Below, in pieces: positions 33,514-41,313 of a DNA stretch of 54,541 bases. Each line of letters starts with the position of its first letter. Positions within the stretch are counted from its first letter, which is position 1. Origin of the DNA: a virus; IMG/VR virus record IMGVR_UViG_3300021420_000043, positions 1-54,541 of that record, one strand, 5' to 3'. Both the position numbers and the translations under genes were made by a program. A model generated the notes under the pieces. It had not been told where the DNA came from and searched no databases. It worked only from the letters and a program-made list of their open reading frames with translations.

Positions 33514-33873
33514 TTATAAATCGAATTGACCGGCGTGAAATTTGCGGTGACAATTTGCGCACAGACAAACACACTTGGCCAGTTCCGCTATAAACTGCGA
33601 TGGCCATCGCCGGGAAAGACTCGATCCAATTGAAAATAGTTTCTGAGTGGGATCGCGGTGGTGTGCTTCAAGACAGATCGGATCAGGCTCACCACATCGA
33701 ATACAGCCATGTGACCGAAAGTGCGCAAGCAACTGTTCACAGATTGGACGGTTGGCGGCGTCGTTCTGGCGCACTCGTTTACGATGGCGACGCTTGCGTT
33801 GCGGATCGGCGTAATACGCCGCATTATAAGCACGGCTATAGATTTTCCTGGCTGCAAGGTCCTTGATCGGCAT
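33514..33873 (-). CDS. HNH endonuclease, short type, 119 aa
   Basis: ATG 33873 (MPIKDLAARKIYSRAYNAAY). Basic and Arg/Tyr-rich N-terminus; then CIRCGEPDPICLEAHHRDP (Cys pair and the two-His HNH motif), and VCLCANCHRKFHAG as the C-terminal Cys pair and last His. The Zn-bound HNH arrangement is complete. It lies 46 bases downstream of the tRNA gene on the same strand, a common position for mobile endonucleases. A different subtype from the one at 1010. Confidence 0.85.
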   Translation of the reverse strand: MPIKDLAARKIYSRAYNAAYYADPQRKRRHRKRVRQNDAANRPICEQLLAHFRSHGCIRCGEPDPICLEAHHRDPTQKLFSIGSSLSRRWPSQFIAELAKCVCLCANCHRKFHAGQFDL

Positions 33874-33919
33874 GGTTAGATCGTATAGAACGAAGCAAGA
33901 ACGGTCAACGCCAATCATG

Positions 33920-33996
33920 TGGTTGCGCGAGTAAGATTTGAACTTACGACCTGTAGGTTATGGGCCTACCGAGCTACCGGACTGCTCCACCGCGCG
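33920..33996 (-). tRNA. Initiator-type tRNA-Met (CAU anticodon)
   Basis: 77 bases including an encoded CCA. Stems fit: acceptor CGCGCGG/TCGCGCA with a C1-A72 mismatch, D stem GAGC/GCTC with A11-U24, anticodon stem GTAGG/CCTAC, T stem GTAAG/CTTAC with TTCAAAT loop. C1xA72 and A11-U24 are the bacterial initiator identity marks, and the body is otherwise close to bacterial tRNA-fMet. The anticodon loop reads CCCATAA: base 33 is C instead of the near-universal U, and one of three initiator G-C pairs in the anticodon stem is A-U. Likely phage-encoded initiator tRNA. Confidence 0.85.
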
Positions 33997-34019
33997 ATAA
34001 ATCAATTGGAGTAATATAT

Positions 34020-34202
34020 ATGTCAGATTGGCCCTGCAATGGCCGAACCGACATACAAACTACTCTGGAACAAATAGATCGACGCCGGGATCGGGCGGCC
34101 ACGATTGCTTTTGAGGCGTCCCGGTCACTGCCGCCTATAGCGGACTCGGCGCAAACCAAAATAAAAAAGAGGCTGCACGCTTTGTCGTTGGTCGCCATGT
34201 GA
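34020..34202 (+). CDS. Small rightward protein, 60 aa
   Basis: ATG 34020 with GGAG eight bases upstream. MSDWPCNGRTDIQTTLEQID, then an Arg-rich middle and a basic C-terminus. It runs divergently from the tRNA with 23 bases between, so promoters would overlap. No family recognised; could be an anti-host or regulatory peptide. Confidence 0.4.
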   Translation: MSDWPCNGRTDIQTTLEQIDRRRDRAATIAFEASRSLPPIADSAQTKIKKRLHALSLVAM

Positions 34203-34499
34203 TGCGCCACAACTCATCGTGCCACTGTATCCCTTGTCGGGGTGCCGTTGTATTGGCGTAGCCTCTAACAAATTCGCGATCCGATTCTCTATCTCTCAGC
34301 GGCACGGACCAAGCCGGACGAACAGACAACATGGAAATGTGAAAGGCGCAGATCATTTACATGACACGCACTCCCGGCCACGCTCAACAACGAAAAAACC
34401 CGCCGTTTGTGGGGCGGGTTTCGGGGCGGACGCAGCTACGTCAGTTTGTGCAGCGCTTATATACTATCCGGCAGACTAAGTCAAGGGCCAGCCGGACAT
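34203..34499. other. Non-coding gap downstream of terminase
   Basis: About 297 bases between the small rightward gene and the terminase stop. Frames here are short and lack ribosome sites. The one clear element is the terminator at 34393-34421. GTGCCG and CGGCAC blocks at about 34241 and 34299 could pair over roughly 50 bases, but no tRNA can be folded. Nothing else seen. Confidence 0.5.
34393..34421 (-). terminator. Strong intrinsic terminator of the terminase operon
   Basis: AAACCCGCC (34396-34404) and GGCGGGTTT (34413-34421) form a 9-bp GC-rich stem with an 8-base loop. Leftward the stem is followed by a run of six T (34393-34398), classic for Rho-independent termination. Rightward only three T follow. 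It sits about 80 bases after the TerL stop. Confidence 0.85.
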
Positions 34500-36128
34500 T
34501 TAAGCGCCAACCGCCGCGATCGAGGAACCTGACGTGAGGCCGCGGAACGCGCCGCACACCGCATCGACCTGGTCGGCGTGCGCGGACTTCGGGCCAAAGC
34601 TGCACAGTTCGTCAATGAAGGCTTGGTTCCAATGGCCGACCAGGAGCTTGACGAGATTGTTTTCGCATTGCGCGGCGAACGGTTCGGCGCGCCGCATCTT
34701 CGCCGTGGTCAATGGGCCAGTGCCGGAATCCTCGCGTTCGACCCAGATCGAATAGCCCTGCAGCATTGCGACGAAAGTGTGTGCCTGGAACTTGCCGGCG
34801 CCGCCTGGGTCCTTGGGTATTCTGATTTTGACCCCATTGCCGTGCTGCGCCGCATCCATGGCCGCTTGCATGACCAAGACGCGTTCCAGATCAGCCGGAC
34901 CCCACCGGCCACGCACCACGTCGATCACATAAAAGACCCGCGTCGCCCGGTCGCGCGCCAGCAAGACGCCAACCGTATAATCCGGATCGGTATAGCTCGC
35001 CGTCTCCGGCGACGCCGCGGTGTCCCAGGAGCGATACATATCGAGCCGGGAGAAATCCGGAATCATGTGGACCGGATTGTCGAACCAGGCCCGCTTGAAC
35101 AGGCCGCCCTCCGGCGCGGTGGGGCGTTGCTGGAATTGGCCGGCGATAGCATGACTCGACATGGTCGCTTGCATGTCGCGCAATGCGGAGATCGGGAAGC
35201 GCGATGGCCACAGCGGCTCGCCTGCCTTGCGGCAGTCGTGCCAGACCTCGCCAAGCTTCGGACCGCCATCGGTGCCGGCACTTGTATCAGTCACGCGCTT
35301 GACCTGCGGCGATTTCTTGGCACGCGGATTCTTGGGCGCGGCCGGCACTGTGAACACATGCGGATGGTGGCGCTCGAATTCGGCCGGCAGACACACATGC
35401 ACGCCGTTGAACTCGCGCGCCAGGATGTGGCCGACCAGATCGTTCTCGGCCGACCGCTGCATGCCGATAATGTAGATGCCGTTTTTTCTATCATCCAATC
35501 GGCTGTTGAGAACGTTGTCCCATTTGCTCAAGAACGTGACGCGATCGAGTTCAAAGCTTTTCGATTCGATGTTGTGCGCGTCATCGATGCAGATGATGTT
35601 CGCGCCAAATCCGGTCAGGCCGGAATTGACCGACATGGCGCGGCGCCGGCCGCCGACCGAGTTGGTGAAATTCTGGATTTGCGCGTCGCGCAAACTGAAA
35701 CGGTCGCCCCATCGTTTCTGATACCACGGCGATTCGATCAGGGATCGGCACTGCGTCGAATGCAAGTTCGACAGTTCCTGGCCGTAGCTGATGAACGCCA
35801 TGCGGGTGCCGGCACCGCGCCATGAGCCAGGTCTGATATACAGGCCGCGCCGCTGCGCCTTGTCAGGCACCGACTGCGCCCAAACCCAGGCCGGCAGGAA
35901 CACATTGATGCCGATGCTTTTCATATGCCGCGGCGGCATGGTGATGATCAGCGGCCCCTTGATCTGCCAATCGACCGCGGCGGTGAGATAATCCGCCATG
36001 CAGTCGATGTGCCAGTTGGTCTGATATTCTGCGGTCTCAAGCGCGTTGTGCCAGCCGGCGCGCATGAACTCGCCCAGCGAGCCTTCAAAAGCCAGAGCGT
36101 CGTTACCGAACCGATCGAGCAGAGCCAT
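34500..36128 (-). CDS. Terminase large subunit
   Basis: 542 residues. Near residue 60, GPLIITMPPRHMKSIGINVF holds the packaging ATPase Walker A-like segment (PPRHMKS), and ANIICIDDAHN near residue 175 is Walker B with the catalytic acid. The C-terminal nuclease half has MYRSWDTAASPETASYTDPD near residue 365 and a Trp/Asp-rich end with SFGPKSAHADQVDAVCGAFR, typical of RNase H-fold terminases with metal-binding Asp residues. It cuts concatemers and powers packaging through the portal. Followed by the strong terminator at 34393. TerS lies seven bases upstream. Confidence 0.9.
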   Translation of the reverse strand: MALLDRFGNDALAFEGSLGEFMRAGWHNALETAEYQTNWHIDCMADYLTAAVDWQIKGPLIITMPPRHMKSIGINVFLPAWVWAQSVPDKAQRRGLYIRPGSWRGAGTRMAFISYGQELSNLHSTQCRSLIESPWYQKRWGDRFSLRDAQIQNFTNSVGGRRRAMSVNSGLTGFGANIICIDDAHNIESKSFELDRVTFLSKWDNVLNSRLDDRKNGIYIIGMQRSAENDLVGHILAREFNGVHVCLPAEFERHHPHVFTVPAAPKNPRAKKSPQVKRVTDTSAGTDGGPKLGEVWHDCRKAGEPLWPSRFPISALRDMQATMSSHAIAGQFQQRPTAPEGGLFKRAWFDNPVHMIPDFSRLDMYRSWDTAASPETASYTDPDYTVGVLLARDRATRVFYVIDVVRGRWGPADLERVLVMQAAMDAAQHGNGVKIRIPKDPGGAGKFQAHTFVAMLQGYSIWVEREDSGTGPLTTAKMRRAEPFAAQCENNLVKLLVGHWNQAFIDELCSFGPKSAHADQVDAVCGAFRGLTSGSSIAAVGA

Positions 36129-36134
36129 GGTGTT

Positions 36135-36737
36135 TCAAGCCGGCAACGGCGCGTAGGCACCGGGCGGCGGCAACAACAACACCTCCGCATCCTCATCCGG
36201 TTCGACCGATTGTTCCGGTATTCCCTTGTCGATCAGCACCAGCAAGCGATGGCGCTCGCGGCTTGGCAATGCGGGATTGCCTTTCTCGTCGATCAGGCGG
36301 CATAGCCGCGACAGTTCGATGTTCTCTGGCAACGTCAAGCGATGCGGATCGATGCCTTCTAGCAACACCTCGGCAGCGTTGCGGCCGGTGATCTCCAAGG
36401 TGCCGCGCATGTTCATTTCGACCAGCGATTTTTCGGTCTCGCCCAAACGATGCTTGGACAGATGAATGGTCATGGCGACGGCGGCGCCGGCCGCGCCGGC
36501 CATGGGACGGCCTTCGGCGTCGAGACCTTGCGCCCAGCGCCATTGCAGGCGCTTCAAGGATGCCCTGTGGCCGACCTCGACATCGCCCCATGTCTCTTTG
36601 AACCGGGTATCGTCGCTCAAGTGCCGTTTGAACGCGGTCAAGGAAATGCCCAGCATGAAAGCGGCTTCCTCTTGCGTACAGCCGATGATTCCGGCCCGCT
36701 GCAACACCACGTAATCGATAGGTTTCTTGGCAACCAT
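36135..36737 (-). CDS. Terminase small subunit
   Basis: ATG 36737 gives MVAKKPIDYVVLQRAGIIGC, then TQEEAAFMLGISLTAFKRHL, a helix-turn-helix for packaging-site recognition. The middle (RASLKRLQWRWAQGLDAEGR) and an acidic C-terminus follow, with about 200 residues in all. The frame extends further upstream to 36869 but lacks coding character and a ribosome site; AAGGA lies ten bases before the chosen ATG. Directly followed by TerL. Confidence 0.8.
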   Translation of the reverse strand: MVAKKPIDYVVLQRAGIIGCTQEEAAFMLGISLTAFKRHLSDDTRFKETWGDVEVGHRASLKRLQWRWAQGLDAEGRPMAGAAGAAVAMTIHLSKHRLGETEKSLVEMNMRGTLEITGRNAAEVLLEGIDPHRLTLPENIELSRLCRLIDEKGNPALPSRERHRLLVLIDKGIPEQSVEPDEDAEVLLLPPPGAYAPLPA

Positions 36738-36783
36738 GAGATTATTTCGTCCTTGAAAAGGCGCGCCAACAGGCGCATATTTA

Positions 36784-36804
36784 CGGGTAATTATACGCAC
36801 CCCA
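36784..36804 (-). promoter_or_regulatory. Conserved -10-type element, copy 1
   Basis: Leftward sequence GGTGCGTATAATTACCCG contains a perfect TATAAT, about 50 bases before the TerS start. The same block recurs at 43396 and 54332. It lies in the divergent region between TerS and the radical SAM gene, so it could control either or both. No clear -35 hexamer. Confidence 0.5.
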
Positions 36805-36843
36805 ACAAGAGCGCCCGAACCACGGGCGAGATGAGGTTCCTTG

Positions 36844-37704
36844 ATGGCCACGTTGTTTGATGCCAACACCGATAACCGTCACGCCATTGCGATGTCGAAT
36901 CGCGGCACGGTTAATCCGGACGGCGTATCGATCAAAGGCTGCAACTACATCTACGCGCCGAAGGGCCAGGCCGGCGAATACGCGCCGCTCGCCGCCAATC
37001 CGTACCGCGGCTGCGGCACAGGTTGCGCGTACTGCTATGTGCCTCTGATCACCAAGCAAACCAGGAAAGAATTCGACGCTGGCGCGGTGTCGCGACAAAG
37101 CTATCTGCAGCACCTGCGCAACGACGCGGTCAAATACATGCGCGCCGGCATCACCGAACAATGCATGTTCTCATTCACGTCCGATGTCTACAATCCATCG
37201 AACACGGAATTGACCAGGCCATCGATCGAGATTATCCGCAATCACGGTCTGGCATTTTGCGTGCTGACCAAACACGGCCCGCGGGCGCTGGTTGACATCG
37301 ACCTTTATCGCCCCGACCGCGACGCGTTCGCCTCAACCCTGACATCGCTGGATGACGCGTTCTCACGCAAATGGGAACGCCACGCCGCATTGCCGGCCGA
37401 TCGCATCAACGCACTTGAGCAATTCCACAACGCTGGAATCTTCACATGGGTGAGTTTAGAACCGACACTCGACTGCGATGCCTCGATCGAGATCGTGAAA
37501 GCAACCCACGAGTTCGTAGACCTGTTCAAGATCGGCCGCGTCAACTATCTGCCGATGACCAGGACCACGGACTGGAAGGACTACACGCTACGCATTTGCG
37601 AGGTGGCCAACAAACTGGGCGCGCAACACTACGTCAAAAAAGACCTGCAACCTTTTCTCCCGGCCGGATATCATAACCCGCTGCGCGTCCCGCAGCATCA
37701 TTGA
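36844..37704 (+). CDS. Radical SAM protein (SPL/Rv2578c-like)
   Basis: 286 residues. NPYRGCGTGCAYCYVPL near residue 52 has the CxxxCxxC cluster that binds a [4Fe-4S] centre and SAM, with the YCY end seen in spore-photoproduct-lyase-like and Rv2578c-like enzymes. Downstream are MFSFTSDVYNPSNTELTRPS and TKHGPRALVDIDLYR, then FTWVSLEPTLDCDASIEIVK, the usual barrel strands. No RNA-modification domain is attached. The likely substrate is DNA or RNA damage or modification, not determinable here. It starts the rightward accessory operon and has a GAGG ribosome site. Confidence 0.8.
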   Translation: MATLFDANTDNRHAIAMSNRGTVNPDGVSIKGCNYIYAPKGQAGEYAPLAANPYRGCGTGCAYCYVPLITKQTRKEFDAGAVSRQSYLQHLRNDAVKYMRAGITEQCMFSFTSDVYNPSNTELTRPSIEIIRNHGLAFCVLTKHGPRALVDIDLYRPDRDAFASTLTSLDDAFSRKWERHAALPADRINALEQFHNAGIFTWVSLEPTLDCDASIEIVKATHEFVDLFKIGRVNYLPMTRTTDWKDYTLRICEVANKLGAQHYVKKDLQPFLPAGYHNPLRVPQHH

Positions 37705-37714
37705 GGGGCTGCCT

Positions 37715-37903
37715 ATGAAAGTTTACCTGACGGTGGATAAGCGCACTTGCGATGGCGCAATTCAAATCAGCATCGGTAATGATCGCATGGGCTATCGCAT
37801 CGCTGGCCCAAAATACGATGGCAGCGGTAAGACGCTACTCAAAAAAGAACTGAGCGAGCGCGACCGCGAAGAAATTAGATCATGGCTCGACGGAGCAGAG
37901 TAA
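37715..37903 (+). CDS. Small protein, 62 aa
   Basis: MKVYLTVDKRTCDGAIQISI, then MGYRIAGPKYDGSGKTLL and a charged helix. It follows the radical SAM gene by ten bases with GAGGGG ahead. Beta-beta-helix look; unknown. Confidence 0.5.
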   Translation: MKVYLTVDKRTCDGAIQISIGNDRMGYRIAGPKYDGSGKTLLKKELSERDREEIRSWLDGAE

Positions 37904-37919
37904 CAGGACGTATGTAGTC

Positions 37920-38108
37920 ATGTCGATAGTTCACGTTACAGAACGAGAAATCCAAAAGGTCGTAGATGAGGTCTTGAATACGAACGAATGGCCCATCTAC
38001 AAAACTGACGACGATAGGGGCTTGGAACAATCCGAATATTTTGAATTTGCGAGGGCCGTTTGCCGCAAGCTCGGCCTCTTATATTGGGGCAACGAGAGCG
38101 GCGACTAA
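37920..38108 (+). CDS. Small acidic protein, 62 aa
   Basis: MSIVHVTEREIQKVVDEVLN, then EWPIYKTDDDRGLEQSEYF and a C-terminal helix. AGGA lies upstream. Soluble, helical, likely a regulatory or accessory protein in the rightward operon. Unknown. Confidence 0.5.
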   Translation: MSIVHVTEREIQKVVDEVLNTNEWPIYKTDDDRGLEQSEYFEFARAVCRKLGLLYWGNESGD

Positions 38109-38134
38109 CCGCCGACAAAGCATGGAGAACCAAA

Positions 38135-38617
38135 ATGAAGCCTAGCCGTCGCGCCTTCCTCGCTACAGCCGCCGCTCTACCTGCTGCGACTGCCGTTCTT
38201 TCCGCACCGACCGTCGCGGCGCTGCCGCTTGAATCAGCGACGCCCGTTCTGACGCCCTACATGGAATATCCGTGGCGATGGATGGTCAGCCATGATGATT
38301 ATAGTTTCTCGGAGGAATTTGAGACGCTGGAAAAGGCCCTTGAATTTGCAAGGATCGAGGGTGCCGAAGTCGTCGCCGAATGCCAGATGCAGGATTTTTC
38401 TTTATCGCTCGGCGGTGACGAGGTTCTGGAAGCATTGCTAGGCACGAACGAAGAATTGATCGGCGAAGGCGAGTTCATAGACGCCACCAATGAGCAGCGC
38501 GACGATCTCGGGAAGATGGTAACCGCTGCAATCGAGGCGTGGGCAATCAAGCACCACATATCGTTGACCGCTTGGAGCTTCGCCGGCATTCGGAACAAGC
38601 AAAAAGTTGCCGGTTAA
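38135..38617 (+). CDS. Tat-leader exported protein, 160 aa
   Basis: Residues 1-25 form a twin-arginine signal: MKPSRRAFLATAAALPAATA, with SRRAFL matching the consensus. The mature part is acidic and helical (FETLEKALEFARIEGAEVVA, DDLGKMVTAAIEAWAIKHH). Likely folded before export to the periplasm. ATG 38135 has GGAG upstream, inside the repeated leader cassette. No enzyme motif visible; unknown function. Confidence 0.6.
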   Translation: MKPSRRAFLATAAALPAATAVLSAPTVAALPLESATPVLTPYMEYPWRWMVSHDDYSFSEEFETLEKALEFARIEGAEVVAECQMQDFSLSLGGDEVLEALLGTNEELIGEGEFIDATNEQRDDLGKMVTAAIEAWAIKHHISLTAWSFAGIRNKQKVAG

Positions 38618-38642
38618 CCGCCGACAAGCATGGAGACTAAAA

Positions 38643-38840
38643 ATGGCTAAGAAATTTCCGAAAGTTCTATACGTGAAGATCGAGCAGGAACGCGACGGGA
38701 CGTATTATTTTAATCCAGCGGACAGTGTGCTCGATCTCGCGGAGATGGGCGAACGCCATAAAATAGGCGTTTACAAATTGACCAGCACCACAACGGTTGA
38801 AGGTGTTGTCAGGTACGGGCCGAAGCATACATCGAAATAG
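38643..38840 (+). CDS. Small protein, 65 aa
   Basis: MAKKFPKVLYVKIEQERDGT, YYFNPADSVLDLAEMGER, then a beta hairpin. Small all-beta or alpha/beta domain. Preceded by the second copy of the leader cassette with GGAG. Similar opening to the protein at 41116 (MAKKSKP). Unknown. Confidence 0.5.
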   Translation: MAKKFPKVLYVKIEQERDGTYYFNPADSVLDLAEMGERHKIGVYKLTSTTTVEGVVRYGPKHTSK

Positions 38841-38871
38841 GTACATGCTCGTCCAAAGCAGGGAGATTGAA

Positions 38872-39093
38872 ATGGGCCATAAACATTTTGTTGTTTGCGA
38901 CGGTTGCGATGCGGAGGAACTGATCACGCGACCGGAAGGTGAAGCGCCGCCGTCTTTTAAGTCGGTCACGATTTCCCTCAACGCGGGGGCGGACAGCCTC
39001 TACGACCTGTGCCCAAGCTGCGAGCGCTGCTTGCAGGAAAACGCCAACCCGAAAAAATGGCCGCGCATGGCCCGACCGGAAGCTGCCGGTTAA
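38872..39093 (+). CDS. Small zinc-ribbon-like protein, 73 aa
   Basis: MGHKHFVVCDGCDAEELITR, then DLCPSCERCLQEN. Two Cys-x-x-Cys pairs about 40 residues apart form a zinc ribbon. Third copy of the leader cassette lies ahead. Probably a nucleic acid- or protein-binding accessory factor. Confidence 0.55.
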   Translation: MGHKHFVVCDGCDAEELITRPEGEAPPSFKSVTISLNAGADSLYDLCPSCERCLQENANPKKWPRMARPEAAG

Positions 39094-39116
39094 CCGTCCA
39101 AAGTAGGGAGATTGAA

Positions 39117-39272
39117 GTGACTGACATTGGCAATTGGCCCGACTTGATCGAAAAGCGGCGCGGTTACATTATGCATCTCGACGAACTGGCGCGGACATTG
39201 CAGCGCTACGCTGTTCTCTCGCCGGCAATACGCACCAGGCTGCTGGCCGACAAGGGTGACGATCTCGCATGA
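39117..39272 (+). CDS. Small protein, 51 aa
   Basis: GTG start 39117, chosen because GGGAG precedes it in the fourth leader cassette. VTDIGNWPDLIEKRRGYIMH then a helical end. Overlaps the next start by four bases (ATGA). Unknown. Confidence 0.45.
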   Translation: MTDIGNWPDLIEKRRGYIMHLDELARTLQRYAVLSPAIRTRLLADKGDDLA

Positions 39273-39538
39273 CGCCGACCGAGGACGATATCACCAAGTT
39301 GCGCGCCATGCTCATAAAGCACGATCGGTTCATGATCAGGGAGAGCTATGCCATGCAACTGCTATCCGTTGTTTCAGCCGCGGCGCTGATCTATGCAGCA
39401 GATTGCGACATCAAAGTTTTGGTAAGTCTCATGCCGTCCTTCGTTCTATTCGGTATCGCCTTTGTGCAAGCCATCTCGGTGCGCGCCAGCGCCCGCAACC
39501 AGCTTGAACGGTTGATGAATGAGGGAGAGCCGCAATGA
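39269..39538 (+). CDS. Membrane protein with two helices, 89 aa
   Basis: N-terminal cytoplasmic helix (MTPTEDDITKLRAMLIKHDR), then two membrane segments (AMQLLSVVSAAALIYAA and LVSLMPSFVLFGIAFVQAI), then a charged tail. Four-base overlaps on both sides. Likely a pair with the next gene. Confidence 0.5.
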   Translation: MTPTEDDITKLRAMLIKHDRFMIRESYAMQLLSVVSAAALIYAADCDIKVLVSLMPSFVLFGIAFVQAISVRASARNQLERLMNEGEPQ

Positions 39539-39927
39539 AACTCCGCGAACGCATTGACGCCGCGACGCTTCGATTACTGAAAAGCCGCTACTGTGTGGCG
39601 GCAATGATGCTGGTCGTGTCCGCTGTGGTCATGGCAGCCGGCCTGACAACTCCATTGCCGTTTTTCAACGTCGCCGACGCATGGCTGTCGGGGACGTTGT
39701 TCACCATCGCGTTATTCAACTGGCTCACGCCGCTCCGCATACATGACTTGCTGCAAGACCTGCCCGCTGCACAGCGCGCACACTTTGAGCGTCAAGCCCA
39801 GGAAATTCTGGAACGCGTCATTGCCGATGCCAAGCGCCGGGGCATCATTCCGCCAGGCGTGGGGATAGACATGAGCATGGGCAAAATGCTGGTGCCGGAG
39901 GACGACGATGGATCAACAAAACATTGA
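39535..39927 (+). CDS. Membrane protein with two helices, 130 aa
   Basis: Two membrane segments (CVAAMMLVVSAVVMAAGL and LSGTLFTIALFNWLTPL), then a cytoplasmic helical tail ending in acidic residues. Overlaps the previous gene by four bases; same topology suggests they work as a pair. Possible superinfection-exclusion or holin-like system; not proven. Confidence 0.5.
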   Translation: MKLRERIDAATLRLLKSRYCVAAMMLVVSAVVMAAGLTTPLPFFNVADAWLSGTLFTIALFNWLTPLRIHDLLQDLPAAQRAHFERQAQEILERVIADAKRRGIIPPGVGIDMSMGKMLVPEDDDGSTKH

Positions 39928-39933
39928 TATCGG

Positions 39934-40044
39934 ATGTTGAAAGTTTCCAGCCATAGCATCGAAATTCTGTGCGCCAAGTACGACATCGATCCAGGGAATG
40001 TCTGCGCCATCATGACCGCAATGCAAGCATGGGCCGATGGCTAA
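39934..40044 (+). CDS. Possible small protein, 36 aa
   Basis: ATG 39934: MLKVSSHSIEILCAKYDIDP then CAIMTAMQAWADG, helical with a Cys pair. Fits tightly between neighbours (seven bases after the previous stop, three before the next start). No clear ribosome site, so coupling is likely. Confidence 0.4.
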   Translation: MLKVSSHSIEILCAKYDIDPGNVCAIMTAMQAWADG

Positions 40045-40047
40045 CCG

Positions 40048-40656
40048 GTGCCGCGCTACGCCGACATCATCCATAAATTCGGCACCGCTTTCGCCGGACG
40101 GCGGCTTTGGGATTTTGCGTTTGATGAAAAATCCATGCATAAGGAAATGCTGTTGCACACCGTGCGTTACACAGCAATCCATCGGTTCGGTTTTGTCATC
40201 CCATCGCGCGAACTGCTTGACCAGCTTCAATGCCATCAACCGATCTTGGAGGTCGGCGCCGGCAGCGGCTACATCACCGCCTTGATGCGCCACCGCGGCA
40301 TTGATGTCATCGGCACCGACGCGCTTCGCCAAAACTACGGCTTTGTCTTTGGCGCTTATGATGCCAATCAACTGACGATGAATGCCACCGAAGCGGTGCG
40401 GCGCTTTCCTGATCGCAATGTGTTCTGCGCTTGGCCAACGTTGGGCTCAACTTGGTTGCGTTATGCGCTGCAGGCCATGACAGTAGGCCGTCGCGCCATA
40501 CTCATCGAGGAAAGCGCTTGCGCGGAGCCAAGCACCTGGCAATATCGGGACCGCTGCTTTGGTCGAGAATCTTCAATAGACATTCCCATTTGGCCCGGCA
40601 TGCATGATTACGCCGCAACGTGGATCAAGAAACCATGCACGATGAGGGGCAAGTAA
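40048..40656 (+). CDS. SAM-dependent methyltransferase-fold protein, 202 aa
   Basis: LEVGAGSGYITALMRHRGID near residue 68 is class I methyltransferase motif I (GxGxG), with IGTDAL as the motif II acidic strand. The helix before it and Trp/Pro-rich C-terminus (WPGMHDYAATWIKKP) follow. No DPPY or PCQ motif is visible, so the target may be protein or a small molecule instead of DNA. Start is GTG 40048, close to the preceding stop. Located in the rightward accessory operon. Confidence 0.6.
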   Translation: MPRYADIIHKFGTAFAGRRLWDFAFDEKSMHKEMLLHTVRYTAIHRFGFVIPSRELLDQLQCHQPILEVGAGSGYITALMRHRGIDVIGTDALRQNYGFVFGAYDANQLTMNATEAVRRFPDRNVFCAWPTLGSTWLRYALQAMTVGRRAILIEESACAEPSTWQYRDRCFGRESSIDIPIWPGMHDYAATWIKKPCTMRGK

Positions 40657-40929
40657 ATGGCAGACACCATCAACCTTATCGATTTGCGCGAGCGCATCGC
40701 GCTGGCGACAATGCCGGCCACGCCGACGCACTCTGCACAGCGCACCGCCGATCTCGCGATAGGCAACGGACTGGCGGATCGAACTGTGCATGATGCAGGA
40801 TTCACGGTCGGCGATCTCGCGACGGCAATAGCCGACGCCTTGGCAGCGGCGCGCACCAACAAACCGGCATTCTCGCCAGCGGAACGCGACCTGATATTCA
40901 AGGCGCTTGCGCTCGCGTCTCGCGTGTGA
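40657..40929 (+). CDS. Small protein, 90 aa
   Basis: MADTINLIDLRERIALATMP, then Thr/Ala-rich helices and a C-terminus with FSPAERDLIFKALALASRV. GAGGGG precedes the ATG and it directly follows the methyltransferase-fold gene. Helical, maybe a regulator. Unknown. Confidence 0.5.
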   Translation: MADTINLIDLRERIALATMPATPTHSAQRTADLAIGNGLADRTVHDAGFTVGDLATAIADALAAARTNKPAFSPAERDLIFKALALASRV

Positions 40930-41035
40930 CGCAAACCTTATCAGATCAAGCATCAAACCGAATTATTTTCTCCAATGATTGCGGGCGAAACCTGCCGCTA
41001 ACCCATTGATGTTCGCAACTCAACCCGCACGCGTG

Positions 41036-41058
41036 TTTGTAATTTGCTAAAATACAAA
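41036..41058. promoter_or_regulatory. Inverted repeat TTTGTA-N11-TACAAA
   Basis: Symmetric half-sites 41036-41041 and 41053-41058 lie in the 186-base gap ahead of the 65-residue gene, about 60 bases before its ATG. An AT-rich dyad of this spacing fits a repressor or promoter-binding site. No strong -35/-10 pair seen. Confidence 0.35.
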
Positions 41059-41115
41059 TATCAGGTCAGGAATGGTTCCTGGCCACGCTGTTTGAAAAGT
41101 GAATGGAGAAACACA

Positions 41116-41313
41116 ATGGCCAAGAAGTCAAAGCCTATCGGCGTTGGCGAGATCGTCCACGTCAAGCTGGCAGGTGGTGGCGTTGGTGACACCAAATACG
41201 AGGTGACCGCCATGGGCACGCACTCATGCCGTATCCGCGAAGCTGGTATTGCACCGAACGGCAAGCCCTACGCTGAGTACCTGTTCGACGCTTCGCTGTT
41301 GGTGCGGTCATGA
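41116..41313 (+). CDS. Small basic protein, 65 aa
   Basis: MAKKSKPIGVGEIVHVKLAG then DTKYEVTAMGTHSCRIREAG. SH3-like beta-barrel character. GGAG is seven bases upstream. Overlaps the next ATG by four bases. Unknown. Confidence 0.5.
   Translation: MAKKSKPIGVGEIVHVKLAGGGVGDTKYEVTAMGTHSCRIREAGIAPNGKPYAEYLFDASLLVRS

Noticed and set aside
34232-34318. tRNA-like stretch ending GGACCA
   Set aside because: Only a distant GTGCCG/CGGCAC pairing; no D, anticodon or T arms can be formed.
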